From Phycisphaerales bacterium (lineage in GTDB: Bacteria; Planctomycetota; Phycisphaerae; Phycisphaerales; SM1A02), in the NCBI GenBank assembly GCA_029246705.1, contig JAQWMQ010000024.1:1-64000 (forward strand): a DNA stretch of 64,000 nt, read 5' to 3'. A program made the translations under genes and the position numbers. Under the pieces are notes generated by a model. It made no database searches. It was not told the DNA's origin and worked only from the letters and a program-made list of their open reading frames with translations. Positions 24,682-32,955 of this stretch are shown piece after piece; the first letter of the stretch is position 1; the number at the start of each line of letters is the position of its first letter.

Positions 24682-27501
24682 ATGACCACACCCGATCCAA
24701 ACACCATCGAACAGATGGTCGAACGCGCCTGGCAGGTGCCACCTGCCGGGCGAGAAGCCTTCGTTCGTGCCCAGGCAGGCGGGGACGAGGCACTCATCGC
24801 GGCAGTCCTGGAGCGACTTGGTGGTGCGGGTTCCGGTGGTCATGAAGCCCCGGGTCTCGACGCGACGATCGACCTTCCCGCCGGCATCGATCTCGATGCA
24901 ACCCTGGATCTCCCCGGAAACGACGAGGTCGATCCCGGTGACCAGGAGTCGGTTGAATCCGCTGTTGATTCCATTGATACGGACGCAACGATCGTCGACG
25001 AGGAGTCCGCTCGGGCCGGTTCCTTCAAGGATGTTCCAGACCAGGTCGCCGATTTCAGGATCAACGAGATCCTGGGCAGTGGTGGGATGGGCGACGTCTA
25101 CCTCGCCGAGCAGCTCAATCCACACCGCAAGGTCGCGCTCAAGGTCATCCGGTCCGCGATCGCGACCGCCGAGTCCTTGAAGCGTTTCGAGGTGGAGGCG
25201 CACACTCTGGCCCGTCTGTCTCATCCGGGCATCGCGCAGGTCTATTCCGCCGGAGTCGACTCGCACGAAGGAAGGGCCATTCCATTCTTCGCCATGGAGT
25301 ACATCGCTGATGCGATGGAACTCACCGAGTGGGCCGACGAGCGTGCGTTGAACCAGGTGCAGAGGCTTCGTCTCTTCCAGACTGTCTGCGAAGCGGTCTC
25401 CCATGGGCACCAGCGTGGCGTGATGCACCTGGACCTCAAGCCGGGCAACATCCTGGTCAATGCCGAAGGACAGCCCAAGGTCATCGACTTCGGTGTCGCC
25501 CAGATGGAAGAGAAGGAAAAGGGCGTGGCGCACCGACGTCAGATCGTCGGAACCCTCCAGTACATGCCTCCAGAACAGGTGCGCGGCGATGCCGACATGG
25601 ACATCTCCTGCGATGTCTATGCCTTGGGGGTCGTGCTCTACCAGCTGCTGACCGGGGAGTTGCCCTACGAGATCGACACCACCTCGATCCGTGCGGCCAC
25701 CACCTCCGTCCTCGAGGCGCGGATCCCCTCGATCCTCGAGATCCGTCCGGATCTCGGGCTCGATCTTGATGCGATCATCGCCAAGGCACTGGCCAAGTCC
25801 CCCGATGATCGTTATCGAAGCGCCTCCGAACTGGGGGAGGACATCAGGCGTTACCTCGAGGACGAGCCGATCAGCGCCCGCAAGCAGACCACCGGCGAAA
25901 GCGTTCGCCGCTTCATGCGTCGGCACCGGGCCGCGACCTTCTCGATCATCACCGTGGCGGTGGTGGTCCTGGTCGGACTCATCGCCATCTCGATCTTCGC
26001 CTACCGCACCGAGCAGGCCCGTTCCGAGGAACATCGTCAACGCCAGCTCGCGGATCTCGCGCTCGAACGGGCCAATGCAGAACGCAAGCGTCTCTTCAAG
26101 ATCACCCAGTTCCAGTCGGCGATGATCAAGAACATCGAACCGGTGGACATGGGGGACGGTCTTCGCAAGGCCTGGATCTCCAGCCTGGAGGATCGACTGC
26201 TCCGGGAGGGGGCCTCCGAGGAAGCGATCGACCAGGCCATCGCGGAGCAGGAGACCTTCCTCAATCAGTTCAACCACACCGACATCGCGGTCGGCCTCAT
26301 CGACAACCACATTCTTCGCCAGGCCTTGAAGGACGCCCCGCAGTGGTTCGAGGGCGAACCCAGCCTCGAAGCGGATCTGCGCGAGATCGTTGCAGATGCC
26401 TACGAGCAGATCGGCCTCTACAGCGAGGCCGCCCCCGAATACGAACATGCACTCCAGATCCGCACCGATCTCTTCGGTGATGCGCACGAGCGAACCCTGG
26501 AATCGGTGAGTGACCTCGGGCAGTTGCGTCTCAGCCAGGGGCAGTTCAAGGAATCACGGGCGCTCCTCGAGACCGCGCTCACCGGGCGTCGCGCCCTCCT
26601 GGGCAAGGAGGATCCCGAGACCATCGGGTCGATGCAGAACCTGGGCATGGCGCTCTATCGCCAGGGCGAAGTCGAAGAGGCGGAGGTGATCTGGTCGGAA
26701 GCACTGGAACTCTCCAGGCGGGTCAACGAAGCCGAAGATCCCGTCACCGCGACCCTCGCCAGCAACCTGGGCGTTCTTTATCTGGAGATGAACCGCCTCG
26801 AGGATGCAAGGATCCTGCTGGAGCAGGATCTCACCAACAGCGAGCGTCTTCATGGCCCGACCCACCCCGATACCCTGGATGCCAAGCTCAACCTCGGAGT
26901 GCTTGCCATGAAGATGGGTGATGTGGAAGGCGCCGCATCGCTCTACAGCGAGACCCTTGCGGGTTCTCGAAAGTCGATGGGCGAACGCCATCCGCGTACC
27001 TTGCTGGCGATGGTCAATCTCGGCGCGTTGCGACTGCAGCAGGGACGCATGGATGAAGCGGTCGAACTCCTCCGAACGGCCTACCTGGTTCGCCAGGAGG
27101 AACTCGGCGACAGTCACCCGGACACCTTCCAGTCACTGCAGTTCCTGGCGGAGGCCTATCTCGTCAGTGGCGACATGGTCACGGCGACGCCGTACGTGAC
27201 CACCTTGTCCGCCGAGTTCGTCACGCGTTACGGCGCGGCGGACCCGCGCTCGGTCACCTGGCAGTTCCGAAAGGGACTGGTGCTCTTCTCCGCTGAACGC
27301 TACGCGAAGGCTGAAGTGATCTTCCTCGCCCTGAGGAAGATCTGCACCGAGAGTCCCGGTCTCCAGCAGGATCCGACCTGTGGGATCCTGCCGAACATCC
27401 TGTTCGACCTGTACACCCGCTGGCACGAGCAGGAAACCGAGGCAGGTCACGATGCGAGCGCCGAACGCTGGCTGAAGATCCGCGACGGCGTCGGTACCTG
27501 A
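24682..27501 (+). CDS. Membrane Hanks-type Ser/Thr kinase, non-RD type, with TPR arm (kinase 3)
   Basis: 939 residues. The first 120 are acidic and carry three DAT motifs, ATIDL (Thr62), ATLDL (Thr74) and ATIVD (Thr103), resembling FHA-binding phosphothreonine sites. The kinase domain runs from about 124: glycine loop GSGGMG 132-137, K154, DFG 269-271. The catalytic loop reads HLDLKPGN (249-256) instead of HRDLKPxN, so the arginine before the catalytic Asp is a leucine. A transmembrane helix lies near 418-440 (FSIITVAVVVLVGLIAISIFA). The C-terminus has TPR-like repeats with HPDT motifs (PTHPDTLDAKLNLG, DSHPDTFQSLQF). It is divergent from the giant LamG/PQQ gene. Activity is likely, since non-RD kinases can be active, but regulation through the activation loop should differ. 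Confidence 0.9.
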   Translation: MTTPDPNTIEQMVERAWQVPPAGREAFVRAQAGGDEALIAAVLERLGGAGSGGHEAPGLDATIDLPAGIDLDATLDLPGNDEVDPGDQESVESAVDSIDTDATIVDEESARAGSFKDVPDQVADFRINEILGSGGMGDVYLAEQLNPHRKVALKVIRSAIATAESLKRFEVEAHTLARLSHPGIAQVYSAGVDSHEGRAIPFFAMEYIADAMELTEWADERALNQVQRLRLFQTVCEAVSHGHQRGVMHLDLKPGNILVNAEGQPKVIDFGVAQMEEKEKGVAHRRQIVGTLQYMPPEQVRGDADMDISCDVYALGVVLYQLLTGELPYEIDTTSIRAATTSVLEARIPSILEIRPDLGLDLDAIIAKALAKSPDDRYRSASELGEDIRRYLEDEPISARKQTTGESVRRFMRRHRAATFSIITVAVVVLVGLIAISIFAYRTEQARSEEHRQRQLADLALERANAERKRLFKITQFQSAMIKNIEPVDMGDGLRKAWISSLEDRLLREGASEEAIDQAIAEQETFLNQFNHTDIAVGLIDNHILRQALKDAPQWFEGEPSLEADLREIVADAYEQIGLYSEAAPEYEHALQIRTDLFGDAHERTLESVSDLGQLRLSQGQFKESRALLETALTGRRALLGKEDPETIGSMQNLGMALYRQGEVEEAEVIWSEALELSRRVNEAEDPVTATLASNLGVLYLEMNRLEDARILLEQDLTNSERLHGPTHPDTLDAKLNLGVLAMKMGDVEGAASLYSETLAGSRKSMGERHPRTLLAMVNLGALRLQQGRMDEAVELLRTAYLVRQEELGDSHPDTFQSLQFLAEAYLVSGDMVTATPYVTTLSAEFVTRYGAADPRSVTWQFRKGLVLFSAERYAKAEVIFLALRKICTESPGLQQDPTCGILPNILFDLYTRWHEQETEAGHDASAERWLKIRDGVGT

Positions 27502-27502
27502 G

Positions 27503-27542
27503 CTAGATCACGCTAGATCACGCTAGAGCACGCTAGAGCACG
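27503..27542. repeat. Four tandem 10-bp repeats at convergent gene ends
   Basis: Units CTAGATCACG, CTAGATCACG, CTAGAGCACG, CTAGAGCACG lie directly after the kinase 3 stop. The last copy contains the alaS stop codon and final Leu codon, so the array looks like a small expansion of the alaS 3' end. Confidence 0.9.
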
Positions 27543-30367
27543 TCCTTGGCATGGGCCCTGGCCGCCTCGAGCGCCTCATCGGCTCGCGAGGGATCCTTGC
27601 CACCGGCCTGGGCGGAATCCGGTCGGCCACCGCCACCGCCGCCGCACGCCTGGGCGGCAACCTTCACCCAGTCACCCGCCTTCAGCCCGCGCTTGATCAG
27701 CGGGGGAGCGACCCTCGAGACGATCACGACCTTCCCGGCTTCCTCGTCGACGGCGAGCAGCAGGACCCCGACGTCCTCGCAGTTGCCGTGGATGGTGTCC
27801 ATCGCGGCAAGCAGTGCGTCCTTGTCCGCACCGTCGAGTCGTTCCACCACCACCGGGCCACTCGCCTGTTCCGCGATCTCTCGAGCACGCTCGACCATCT
27901 CGCCCTTGTTGGCGGAACTTGCAGCCTTGCGGGCCTTCTTCGCGGTCTCGCGCAGGCCGTCGATCCTCGCTCCCAGCCGGTTTCGATCGGTTGCGCCGAT
28001 CCCGGACTGTTCGAAGTCACGAACAAGTTCCTCCACCCCGGCGGGCAGGTCTTCCATCTTCGCCTGTTCGAGCGCCTGGATGCGTTTCTCGAAACTTGCA
28101 GCCTCGGCGCGTGCCGACTGGGCGGCGGCACCGGTGATAGCGACCACGCGGCGGATCCCCGCGGCCAGTCCCTGCTCGGTCATCAACACGAATTCCTCGG
28201 CCTCCGCGGTTCGCCTGAGGTGGGTTCCACCGCAGAACTCCGCGGAGATCTCCATCCAACCATCGTCGTCCGGTGCGGCGAGCAACTGGTCGATCGAGGC
28301 GCCGATACTCACCATGCGGACCGGGTCGGGGTACTGCTCGCCGAAGATGGCGCGAACCGAACCCACCTTCTTCGCTTCCTCCAGGGGCACCGTTCGGGTG
28401 TCCACCTCGAGATCATCGTTGATCCGGTCACGAACGATCGTCTCGACCGCCTCGAGCTGCTCCGGGGTGAGCGGGCTTGTCGCCGCGTAGTCGAAACGAA
28501 GTCGATCCGGTGCGACCATCGAACCTCGCTGGTCGCTTTCCCGACCCGCCACCTCGCGAAGAGCAAGGTTCAGCAGATGGGTGGCGGTGTGGTTGCTCTG
28601 GATGCGTCCCCTGCGCTTCTTGTCGACGTACAGCTCGACCTCGGCCTCGACGTGCACGCGTCCCTGCTCGACACGACCCACGTGCAGGACGTAATTGCCC
28701 ACTCGTCGGGTGTCCTCGACGATGAAGATGCCGGCGCCATCATCCGTCTGGTTGGATTTCGCCCTGACCCTGGCGACATGCAGCTTGCCATGATCGCCGA
28801 CCTGGCCGCCCTGTTCGCCGTAGAAGGCGGTGCGATCGAGGATGATCGCGACCCGCTCTCCGGGATCGACATGTTCGATCATCCGGCCACCATTCCATAT
28901 GGCCCGAACCTGCGCGGTGGTGGTGATCTCCTGGAACTTGTGTTCGTCGTGGGTGGGCTTCACGTGAATGGCTTCGAGCTTGGCCAGGACGTCCGGTGGC
29001 ATTGTCACCACGGTGTCGACCTCGTCGCTTCCTGAGCGGCTGGTCTCCCGGGCCGTTTCCATCAGCTTCTCGTAGCCTTCGAGGTCGACGCGCAGGCCGC
29101 GTTCCTCGGCCATGACCTCGGTCAGGTCGATGGGAAACCCGAAGGTGTCATGCAGCCTGAAGGCGACCTCCGCGGTGATGCCCTCGCCTCCGGTCTCCGC
29201 GAGCTTGTCCGCCGTCTGTCCGAACAGGGTCAGCCCGCGGTCCAGCGTGCGTCGGAATGATTCCTCCTCGGCGGTGATGACCGATTGCACCCGGTCCATG
29301 CGATCGCGCATCTCGGGGAAGGCGTCGCCGATGGTCTCGACCACGCTGGGAATGATGTCCGCCAGGAACGGATCCTTCACCCCGAAGGTCTGGTGCCCGT
29401 GGCGGACCGCTCGTCGCAGGATCCTGCGCAGCACGTAGCTTCTTCCATCCGCGCCGGGCGTCGCCCCGTCGGACAGTGCGCTGGTGAGGCAGCGTGCGTG
29501 GTCGGCGATCACCCGGTAGGCGATGTCCGCATGGCCGTCCATGCTCCCGCCGTAGGGTGCCGCATCGCAACGGGTCCTGATCGCCTCGAAGATCGGGGTC
29601 CAGAGATCGGTGTCGTAGTTGCTGGGCTTGTCCTGCAGGACCGATGCGAGTCTTTCGAAACCCATCCCGGTGTCGACGTGCTTCGCCGGCAGGGGGACGA
29701 GCGTTCCGTCCGCTTCACGATTGAACTGGATGAAGACGAGGTTCCAGATCTCCAGCACGTCGGGGTCGTCCTCGTTCACCAGTTTCGAGGCGTCACGTCC
29801 ACCGATGCGGTCGTAGTGGATCTCCGAGCACGGGCCGCAGGGGCCGGTCTCGCCCATCTCCCAGAAATTGTCCTTCATGCCGAAGGGCAGCACCCGCTCG
29901 GCGGGGAGATGTCGCAGCCAGAGTTCACGAGCCTCGTCGTCCACGGCAAGGCCGGCGGATTCGTTGCCTCCGAAGTAGCTTGCGTAGAGCCGGTCGCCGT
30001 CGATGCCGTAGGTCTCGGTCAGCAGTTGCCAGGCCCATTCGATCGCCTCGGCCTTGAAGTAGTCCCCGAAGGACCAGTTGCCGAGCATCTCGAAGAACGT
30101 GTGGTGGTAGGTGTCACGACCCACGTCCTCGAGGTCGTTGTGCTTGCCGCCCGCGCGAATGCACTTCTGGCTGTCGACCGCTCGGGTGTAGGGACGGGTG
30201 CCCTGGCCCAGGAAGACGTCCTTGAATTGATTCATGCCGGCGTTGGTGAAGAGCAGCGTGGGGTCGTCCAACGGGACCACGGGGCTGCTGGGAACCACGG
30301 TATGACCTGCTCGTTCGGCAAAGAACTCGAAGAACTGTCGACGTATTTCACTTGCGTTTGGGGACAT
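27533..30367 (-). CDS. alaS: Alanyl-tRNA synthetase
   Basis: 944 residues, slightly long for the family (usually about 875). Charges tRNA-Ala. The N-terminal class II catalytic core is clear (FFAERAGHTVVPSSPVVP, DDPTLLFTNAGMNQFK, then KCIRAGGKHNDLEDVG). The editing domain has the zinc-site motif NHTATHLLNLALR (HxxxH) and CGGTHLRRT. The DHHA1-type C-terminal domain has a coiled-coil and the glycine run ACGGGGGGRPDSAQAGG. ATG 30367 has AAGGAG ten bases upstream; an out-of-frame ATG between them opens only a short antisense-like frame. A perfect palindrome flanks the predicted transcription start. Confidence 0.97.
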   Translation of the reverse strand: MSPNASEIRRQFFEFFAERAGHTVVPSSPVVPLDDPTLLFTNAGMNQFKDVFLGQGTRPYTRAVDSQKCIRAGGKHNDLEDVGRDTYHHTFFEMLGNWSFGDYFKAEAIEWAWQLLTETYGIDGDRLYASYFGGNESAGLAVDDEARELWLRHLPAERVLPFGMKDNFWEMGETGPCGPCSEIHYDRIGGRDASKLVNEDDPDVLEIWNLVFIQFNREADGTLVPLPAKHVDTGMGFERLASVLQDKPSNYDTDLWTPIFEAIRTRCDAAPYGGSMDGHADIAYRVIADHARCLTSALSDGATPGADGRSYVLRRILRRAVRHGHQTFGVKDPFLADIIPSVVETIGDAFPEMRDRMDRVQSVITAEEESFRRTLDRGLTLFGQTADKLAETGGEGITAEVAFRLHDTFGFPIDLTEVMAEERGLRVDLEGYEKLMETARETSRSGSDEVDTVVTMPPDVLAKLEAIHVKPTHDEHKFQEITTTAQVRAIWNGGRMIEHVDPGERVAIILDRTAFYGEQGGQVGDHGKLHVARVRAKSNQTDDGAGIFIVEDTRRVGNYVLHVGRVEQGRVHVEAEVELYVDKKRRGRIQSNHTATHLLNLALREVAGRESDQRGSMVAPDRLRFDYAATSPLTPEQLEAVETIVRDRINDDLEVDTRTVPLEEAKKVGSVRAIFGEQYPDPVRMVSIGASIDQLLAAPDDDGWMEISAEFCGGTHLRRTAEAEEFVLMTEQGLAAGIRRVVAITGAAAQSARAEAASFEKRIQALEQAKMEDLPAGVEELVRDFEQSGIGATDRNRLGARIDGLRETAKKARKAASSANKGEMVERAREIAEQASGPVVVERLDGADKDALLAAMDTIHGNCEDVGVLLLAVDEEAGKVVIVSRVAPPLIKRGLKAGDWVKVAAQACGGGGGGRPDSAQAGGKDPSRADEALEAARAHAKDVL

Positions 30368-30377
30368 CGAGGCATGG

Positions 30378-30401
30378 CTCCTTGGTGGTCCAAGGAGTGT
30401 A
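30378..30401 (-). promoter_or_regulatory. alaS promoter with 8+8 palindrome across the start site
   Basis: CTCCTTGG (30378-30385) and CCAAGGAG (30390-30397) are perfect inverse copies with a 4-base centre. The - strand -10 box TACACT (30401-30396) overlaps one arm, and the predicted start point falls at about 30389, in the centre. The other arm contains the AAGGAG ribosome site. Confidence 0.55.
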
Positions 30402-30437
30402 GCCTTCTCGCTGCCACTTCATGTGGAGCGAAGGCGG

Positions 30438-30443
30438 TAAGAT
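30438..30443 (+). promoter_or_regulatory. -10 box of formyltransferase-like gene
   Basis: TAAGAT lies six bases before an in-frame GTG (30450) and 45 bases before the preferred ATG (30489). Confidence 0.4.
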
Positions 30444-30488
30444 CGTGCCGTGAGGCTCCCGACCGGGGTCTTCCTGCAAGGAATCAAC

Positions 30489-31604
30489 ATGCCCCCGGAT
30501 CCCAGCGGATACGCCATCGCCCTGACGACCAACTACCCCGAGATCGTGGAATCGGTCCTGGCGGCAGTGGAGGAGGGTGGGCTCGACCGGATCGCCTGTG
30601 TCCTGACTCTCGCCAACCACGTTGCATCGATCACTCCGGTGGCCGATCGACACGGGGTTCCCGTGGTATCGCTTCCGATTCCCGCGGGGAGCTTTCGTCT
30701 CGACGTCGCCTGTCGCAAGTCCGAGGACTACTGCAAGAGCCTGGGTGCGGTGGTCGATGGGTTCATGGCCGAGCACCGACCCGACCTGGTCATGACCTTC
30801 GGTTTTCCGATCGTCCCGGCGTTCTTCTTCGAGCAGGCATCTCGCGGTGCGGTCAACGTGCATCCTTCGGACCTGCCTGCCTATCGAGGCGCGTTGCCCC
30901 TTGAAGCGATGGTGCTCGACGAAGCGACGAGCTATCGCTTCACCGCGCATCGACTCACCTCGACCGTCGACGATGGCGTGGTCTTCGCCAAGAGCGACTT
31001 CTTCGACATCCCCCCGCGGTCAAGTACCGGGGCGATCTGGCGCGAACTGGTCAGCCGCCGGTTCCGCCCGTTCACGACCGATCTTCTCGCCGCCCTGCAT
31101 CGTGGGGACGTGATCCCCCCGGCCGCAGCGACGGAGGACGCTCCTGATGCCTTCGCCTGCAAGCCGGTGAAGGTGCAGAACCCCTCCGACGGCAGTTGGG
31201 TGCAGACCAACGGAGGCACCCTGGGTCGCGTCCGGATCGCCTGGACCCTGGACAAGGCAAGCGACATCGAACGTGCGTCCCGAGCCTTCGATGGCGGCAT
31301 GCATGCCGGATTGAAACTGTTCACCGACTACCAACGCCGGCCGTATCTCATCGAAAAGGTCGAGGGTTCGATAGAGCCCTCCGATGCGGCACCGGGCACC
31401 ATTCTCGAGAAACGGGACGATGGTTCCCTGCTCTGTGCGACCTGCGATGGCGGAACCGTGCTCCTTCGTGGAGGCTTCCGTCCGATCCGTTCGCTGGAGG
31501 ATCCGGAACTGGTACCGGGTACGGCCTTCGAATCAACCAGCCCGATCGCCCTCATGACCGGGTACGCCCTCACCGGACTGGAACGAGCGGTTTTCAACAC
31601 CTAG
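30489..31604 (+). CDS. Formyltransferase-family protein (methionyl-tRNA formyltransferase-like)
   Basis: About 371 residues. The N-terminal hydrolase/transferase fold has the formyl-transfer motif NVHPSDLPAYRG (Asn and His of the catalytic triad) and a later TVDDGVVF giving the Asp. The C-terminal part (PGTILEKRDDGSLLCATCDGG) resembles the Fmt tRNA-binding domain. The family moves a formyl group from formyl-tetrahydrofolate to Met-tRNA or to an amino sugar. The N-terminus lacks the usual MxIVFMGTP start of Fmt, so this may be a divergent Fmt or a sugar N-formyltransferase. ATG 30489 has AAGGA six bases upstream; GTG 30450, in frame, could be used from a leaderless transcript and would add 13 residues. 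Confidence 0.7.
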   Translation: MPPDPSGYAIALTTNYPEIVESVLAAVEEGGLDRIACVLTLANHVASITPVADRHGVPVVSLPIPAGSFRLDVACRKSEDYCKSLGAVVDGFMAEHRPDLVMTFGFPIVPAFFFEQASRGAVNVHPSDLPAYRGALPLEAMVLDEATSYRFTAHRLTSTVDDGVVFAKSDFFDIPPRSSTGAIWRELVSRRFRPFTTDLLAALHRGDVIPPAAATEDAPDAFACKPVKVQNPSDGSWVQTNGGTLGRVRIAWTLDKASDIERASRAFDGGMHAGLKLFTDYQRRPYLIEKVEGSIEPSDAAPGTILEKRDDGSLLCATCDGGTVLLRGGFRPIRSLEDPELVPGTAFESTSPIALMTGYALTGLERAVFNT

Positions 31605-31658
31605 TGCATGCTTGATCACCGAGCCTTTGACTATGTTGACGGCCAAGCTGGAGCAGAC

Positions 31659-32426
31659 ATGAACACGCGCAGACCCTTCATCGGCGGAAACTGGAAGATG
31701 AATACCGACGGCGCTTCCGCCGTCGAGCTGGCCACCCGGATCATGGAAGGGATCGGTGACCTGACCGACAACGGGGACGTGGTGCTGTGCCCTCCGTACC
31801 CGTACCTGGCCAGTATTGGGTCTGTTCTGGCCAACCACGCCCTTGGATTGGGCGCCCAGGATGTCGCTCCAGAGGCCTCCGGGGCGCATACCGGGCAGGT
31901 TTCGGCCAGCATGCTGCTGGATATCGGTGCTCGGTGGACCCTGGTGGGTCATTCCGAACGACGCCATGGTCTGGGGGAATCCGACGAACTCGTGGGTAGA
32001 AAGCTCGCAAGGGCCCTTCAATCTGGGATGAAGGTGGTCCTCTGCTGCGGAGAGACCCTTGAGGAGCGTGAGGCAGGAAAAGCCCACGAGGTGAACGATC
32101 GACAGGTCCAAACCGCCCTTCAGGGGCTTGAACCCGGGGCTTTGAACGCCCTGGTGGTCGCCTATGAGCCGGTCTGGGCGATCGGTACGGGGTTGACGCC
32201 GTCCCTTGAGGATGCCGAAGCAGCCCACAAGGCCCTTCGCACCCTGCTCGGAAGCCTGTATGATTCCGAGTTCGCCGAAAGCGTCCGAATCATCTACGGC
32301 GGGTCGATGAATGCCTCCAATGCGGCGGAATTCATCAGCTCACCCGAGATCGATGGTGGCTTGATCGGCGGCGCCTCTCTGAAGGCGGAGGACTTCCTGG
32401 CGATTTGTCGGGACATCCTCTCCTGA
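31659..32426 (+). CDS. tpiA: Triosephosphate isomerase
   Basis: 255 residues, the normal length. Interconverts dihydroxyacetone phosphate and glyceraldehyde 3-phosphate in the cytoplasm. Motifs: FIGGNWKMN (catalytic Lys), GHSERR (catalytic His) and AYEPVWAIGTG (catalytic Glu), then IIYGGS phosphate loop near the end. GGAG lies just before ATG 31659, and TATGTT at 31632-31637 may be its -10 box. It is followed by secG after 52 bases, the common tpiA-secG order. Confidence 0.97.
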   Translation: MNTRRPFIGGNWKMNTDGASAVELATRIMEGIGDLTDNGDVVLCPPYPYLASIGSVLANHALGLGAQDVAPEASGAHTGQVSASMLLDIGARWTLVGHSERRHGLGESDELVGRKLARALQSGMKVVLCCGETLEEREAGKAHEVNDRQVQTALQGLEPGALNALVVAYEPVWAIGTGLTPSLEDAEAAHKALRTLLGSLYDSEFAESVRIIYGGSMNASNAAEFISSPEIDGGLIGGASLKAEDFLAICRDILS

Positions 32427-32429
32427 TGC

Positions 32430-32445
32430 GAGCCGTACTCGGCTC
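32430..32445 (+). terminator. Small hairpin between tpiA and secG
   Basis: GAGCCG (32430-32435), TACT loop, CGGCTC (32440-32445). There is no U-run; it may be a weak attenuator or mRNA-processing structure. Confidence 0.35.
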
Positions 32446-32478
32446 AACACCCGCACCAAGCGGAAAGGACCCGCACCA

Positions 32479-32916
32479 ATGACCTGGTTCATCCTCGGCA
32501 CCATCATCCTCATCGTCGCATCGGTGATCCTCGTGCTGATCATCCTCGCCCAACGTCCCCAGGGTGGTGGCCTCGCCAGTGCCTTCGGTGGATCCGGTGG
32601 TGGGGGTACCGACACCGCATTCGGTGGCAAGACCGGAGACGTGCTGACCATCGCGACGATCATCGCCTTCGTCGGCTACCTGCTGGTCGCGGTCTTCCTG
32701 AACATCATGGACAACCGTCTCATGGGCAACGCCGAGAACGAGATCCAGCAGGCCGAGGAGCAGGTCGATGCTCCCGTCCCGACGGAAGCCCTCGAGACCA
32801 TCACGCCGACCGAGCTGTCGACCCTGAGCGGCGAAACCGCACCGACCACCGTCGAGTCGACCACCGAGACGGCCCCGATCGGCAGCACCGAGAACGATCT
32901 GCCCGGGCAGGAATAA
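32479..32916 (+). CDS. secG: Preprotein translocase subunit SecG
   Basis: 145 residues. Two membrane helices: residues 3-23 (WFILGTIILIVASVILVLIIL) and about 55-77 (VLTIATIIAFVGYLLVAVFL). Between them is the SecG hallmark QRPQGGGLASAFGG with a glycine-rich loop. The acidic Thr/Glu-rich C-terminal tail (about 65 residues) is longer than in E. coli. It acts with SecYE in protein export, in line with the many exported proteins here. Ribosome site AAGGA lies nine bases before ATG. Confidence 0.95.
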   Translation: MTWFILGTIILIVASVILVLIILAQRPQGGGLASAFGGSGGGGTDTAFGGKTGDVLTIATIIAFVGYLLVAVFLNIMDNRLMGNAENEIQQAEEQVDAPVPTEALETITPTELSTLSGETAPTTVESTTETAPIGSTENDLPGQE

Positions 32917-32955
32917 GCCGCACGGTTCGAAGAAACCTGCTGGAGGCATGAGCGC

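Noticed and set aside
24640-26487. A 615-codon - strand open frame and a matching long + strand frame over the LamG/PQQ gene (20938-23127)
   Set aside because: Both mirror clear domain-bearing genes on the other strand. Long antisense frames are expected at this GC content.
27503-27542. Possible CRISPR-like array
   Set aside because: Units are 10 bp and contiguous, with no spacers and no cas genes nearby.
27551-30904. Long + strand open frames across alaS
   Set aside because: Antisense of a well-conserved alanyl-tRNA synthetase.
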